A stretch of 64,000 nucleotides of DNA, from assembly GCA_024346835.1 (NCBI GenBank), contig AP024867.1:248001-312000 (forward strand), given 5' to 3'. The position numbers and the translations under genes are program-made. This stretch comes from Vibrio comitans (GTDB lineage: Bacteria > Pseudomonadota > Gammaproteobacteria > Enterobacterales > Vibrionaceae). Below the pieces are notes generated by a model, which had not been told where the DNA came from, ran no database searches, and was given only the letters and a program-made list of their open reading frames with translations. Of the stretch, positions 62,420-64,000 are shown piece by piece (the first letter of the stretch is position 1; each line of letters opens with the position of its first letter).

Positions 62420-62440
62420 CCTATAAGTTAAACTTAAAGG
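62420..62440. promoter_or_regulatory. Imperfect inverted repeat upstream of the NylB-like gene
   Basis: CCTATAAGTT and AACTTAAAGG are complementary at nine of ten positions around one base, about 75 bases before the gene. It could be a second operator for the LysR regulator, though its core differs from the perfect repeat at 61472. Confidence 0.45.
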
Positions 62441-62514
62441 TGGTAATTCGAGTTTCCATACTCAAAGAAATACGATTGTTGCATCGAATAAATACAGCCT
62501 ACGAGTAAACAATC

Positions 62515-63846
62515 ATGAGAAACTTGAAAAAACACTTAGTCTCCCTAGCCATCGGTTCATCCCTGGCAGTCGCGTCATTAGGCGCAGTCGCCAACGAATT
62601 TGCTACTGCCGAGGAGCTTGGCTTAATGCAAGGCTTCCCACCAGCAGCAGAAAAAGTAGTAGATAAGTCGAACGCACTGTTTACACCACCGTTCAACCGC
62701 TGGTCGTATCTAAATATGCGCTCAGTTTACCCAAGTGCAGGTATCGAAAATGCAGAACAAGCAGTAAAAATACTTAAAGATATCGACTCGTCTATCGATG
62801 GATTATCAGTAGTAAAAGCAGGAGTAGATGGATTAGCAACCGATCAAACCGTTGATATGAAAACCTACTTCAAAGAGACCTTCACAGACGCATTTGTGGT
62901 CGTGAAGGGTAACAAGGTTATCTATGAGCACTATGACAATGGAATGAATGCAAACCACCCACACCAAATGATGTCAGTAACCAAATCATTTGCTGGCTTA
63001 TTTGGTTTGATGGCAGTGGAAGATGGCAAGGCAAGCGAAAGTGATAAAGTAGCTGAAAAACTGCCAACTCTGTCTAAGTCTAATGGTTTCAAAGACGCAA
63101 CATTCGGCCAAGTCCTTGATATGACCAACTCCATCGACTTCTCGGAAGACTACGCTGACCCGAATTCTGGCATTGTGCAATACGGTAAGGTTCTCGGCTT
63201 AATTGAAGCCAGTGATTCAGAGAAAGTAGCTAACAATATTTATGATTTCTTGCCGACTTTGGAAAAAGATTCTCAATACAAACACGGCGAAATTTTCCAC
63301 TACCAAACACCGAAAACAGACGTCGTAAACTGGTACACCAACGTTGCTACTGGCACCTCGTTCCAAGACAATCTTAGCGAAAATCTATGGAAGAAACTGG
63401 GGACCAATGGCGAGACTTATGTACTGCTTGATAAAAACGGTACTCTGTTTGCTGGTGGCGGCTTAAACGCAACCCCAAATGATCTTTCTCGCTTTGCGAT
63501 GATGATGCTAAATGACGGTCTTTATAATGGTGAACAAGTCGTTTCTAAAAATATTATTGATAAACTCGCTGCTGGTGGTGATCAAGAAGCCTTTGCAAAT
63601 GGTACTGAATCACACGGCGTGATGGGCGAAGAAGCATGGAGCTACCGTGCACAGTGGTGGGTTCGTCACGCAGAAGGCAAAGAATCATTCAATGCTATCG
63701 GTGTACATGGTCAGTGGATTTACATTGATAGAGACCGCGATATCGCAATCATCAAGCAATCGTCTCAACCTGTGTCATCAAACGACTACTTCGATGGGTA
63801 CAACTTGAATGCCTTTGATGCAGTTATAGAACACGTTTCTAAATAA
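62515..63846 (+). CDS. Exported serine hydrolase, beta-lactamase fold (NylB/EstB-like)
   Basis: A 443-residue exported hydrolase (signal peptide residues 1-26, ending GAVA). It has the penicillin-recognising fold, with Ser154-x-x-Lys157 in SVTK, Tyr263 in FHYQTPKTD and His398 in GVHG. The sequence resembles 6-aminohexanoate-dimer hydrolase NylB over a long span: FNRWSYLNMRSVYPSA, TFTDAFVVVKG, QVLDMTNSIDFSEDYADP, YRAQWWV. NylB and its relatives split short linear amides or esters. Real substrates in this organism are unknown; a class C beta-lactamase role is less likely. It pairs with the amidase upstream. Confidence 0.88.
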   Translation: MRNLKKHLVSLAIGSSLAVASLGAVANEFATAEELGLMQGFPPAAEKVVDKSNALFTPPFNRWSYLNMRSVYPSAGIENAEQAVKILKDIDSSIDGLSVVKAGVDGLATDQTVDMKTYFKETFTDAFVVVKGNKVIYEHYDNGMNANHPHQMMSVTKSFAGLFGLMAVEDGKASESDKVAEKLPTLSKSNGFKDATFGQVLDMTNSIDFSEDYADPNSGIVQYGKVLGLIEASDSEKVANNIYDFLPTLEKDSQYKHGEIFHYQTPKTDVVNWYTNVATGTSFQDNLSENLWKKLGTNGETYVLLDKNGTLFAGGGLNATPNDLSRFAMMMLNDGLYNGEQVVSKNIIDKLAAGGDQEAFANGTESHGVMGEEAWSYRAQWWVRHAEGKESFNAIGVHGQWIYIDRDRDIAIIKQSSQPVSSNDYFDGYNLNAFDAVIEHVSK

Positions 63847-63870
63847 CCCACAGCAAGTGAAATAAACAGT

Positions 63871-63901
63871 AGCCCCTACTTTAATAGGTTAAGTAGGGGC
63901 T
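63871..63901. terminator. Stem-loop terminator at the right end
   Basis: AGCCCCTACTT and AAGTAGGGGCT form a perfect 11-bp stem around a 9-nt loop, 25 nt after the NylB-like stop codon. No long T-run follows on the plus strand, so it may serve both strands of convergent genes. Confidence 0.7.
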
Positions 63902-63923
63902 GACCCGATCTTGTGGTCAGGTC

Positions 63924-64000
63924 TTACAGTTTATTCAGGTTCCAATTCAATAAGCAAACCTCTTCTGAACCATTAAACAACTGATAATTAGACAGTAAAG
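63924..64000 (-). CDS. Possible 3' end of a gene cut by the window edge
   Basis: On the minus strand a frame is open from the right edge to a TAA, giving the last 24 or so residues (...NYQLFNGSEEVCLLNWNLNKL). The stop lies 23 bases before the stem-loop at 63871-63901, which is the placement expected for a convergent gene. The fragment is too short to identify and could be chance. Confidence 0.3.
   Translation of the reverse strand, partial: LLSNYQLFNGSEEVCLLNWNLNKL

Overview
The window reads as an ordinary chromosomal stretch of a marine gammaproteobacterium of the genus Vibrio. The case rests on gene content and order: a napFDABC operon without napGH, next to a convergently placed narQP pair; a complete Vibrio-type haem locus (hutWXZ and hutA on one strand, tonB-exbB-exbD-hutBCD divergent from it, with Fur-like boxes between); and many small proteins of a kind common in vibrios. 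In V. cholerae the nap and hut loci lie on the smaller chromosome, so this is plausibly chromosome II DNA, but that is inference. I saw no rRNA, tRNA, CRISPR array, prophage or intact insertion sequence.

Layout. 1-3.3 kb: end of an acetate transporter gene, small exported or unknown proteins, an RhlE-like RNA helicase. 3.4-8 kb: a GH3 glycosidase with its XylR/AraC-type regulator, and an SDR oxidoreductase. 8.1-12.3 kb: the most unusual region, an operon reading VOC protein, DhaK-like, DhaL-like, LsrF-like aldolase/thiolase, DUF1097 membrane protein. Its upstream region holds a CRP-like site and four copies of a 13-bp repeat, next to a stand-alone IS30-type helix-turn-helix gene. 12.5-22.1 kb: housekeeping genes (GST, YlqF GTPase, COG0523 GTPase, TDT transporter, folE, moeA-moeB, transaldolase, dodecin). 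22.2-26 kb: two tandem paralogous lipoproteins, one with a PEV coding repeat. 26.4-34 kb: nitrate sensing (narQ-narP) and periplasmic nitrate reduction (napFDABC plus a tiny membrane protein). 34.1-36 kb: a BamA-like barrel and a DUF4136 lipoprotein. 36-47.6 kb: haem uptake and use, with an ABC exporter downstream of hutA. 47.6-57.9 kb: a BASS-type transporter, small regulators, queC, mgsA, helD, and a yccS-yccT pair. 58.2-59.8 kb: glpD. 59.9-63.8 kb: an exported amidase, a LysR regulator and an exported NylB-like serine hydrolase, with a perfect 10-bp inverted repeat beside the regulator start.

How genes work together. Haem crosses the outer membrane through HutA powered by TonB-ExbB-ExbD, crosses the inner membrane through HutBCD, and is handled in the cytoplasm by HutX, HutZ and HutW. 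NarQ/NarP and probably FNR control napFDABC, where NapC passes quinol electrons through NapB to NapA. The DhaK/DhaL/LsrF operon suggests phosphorylation of a small hydroxyketone followed by thiolytic or aldol cleavage, a variant of autoinducer-2 processing without the lsr transporter or LsrK nearby. The amidase and NylB-like hydrolase resemble the two enzyme types that open cyclic and linear amide oligomers, and their joint regulation by the LysR gene between them is a testable proposal.
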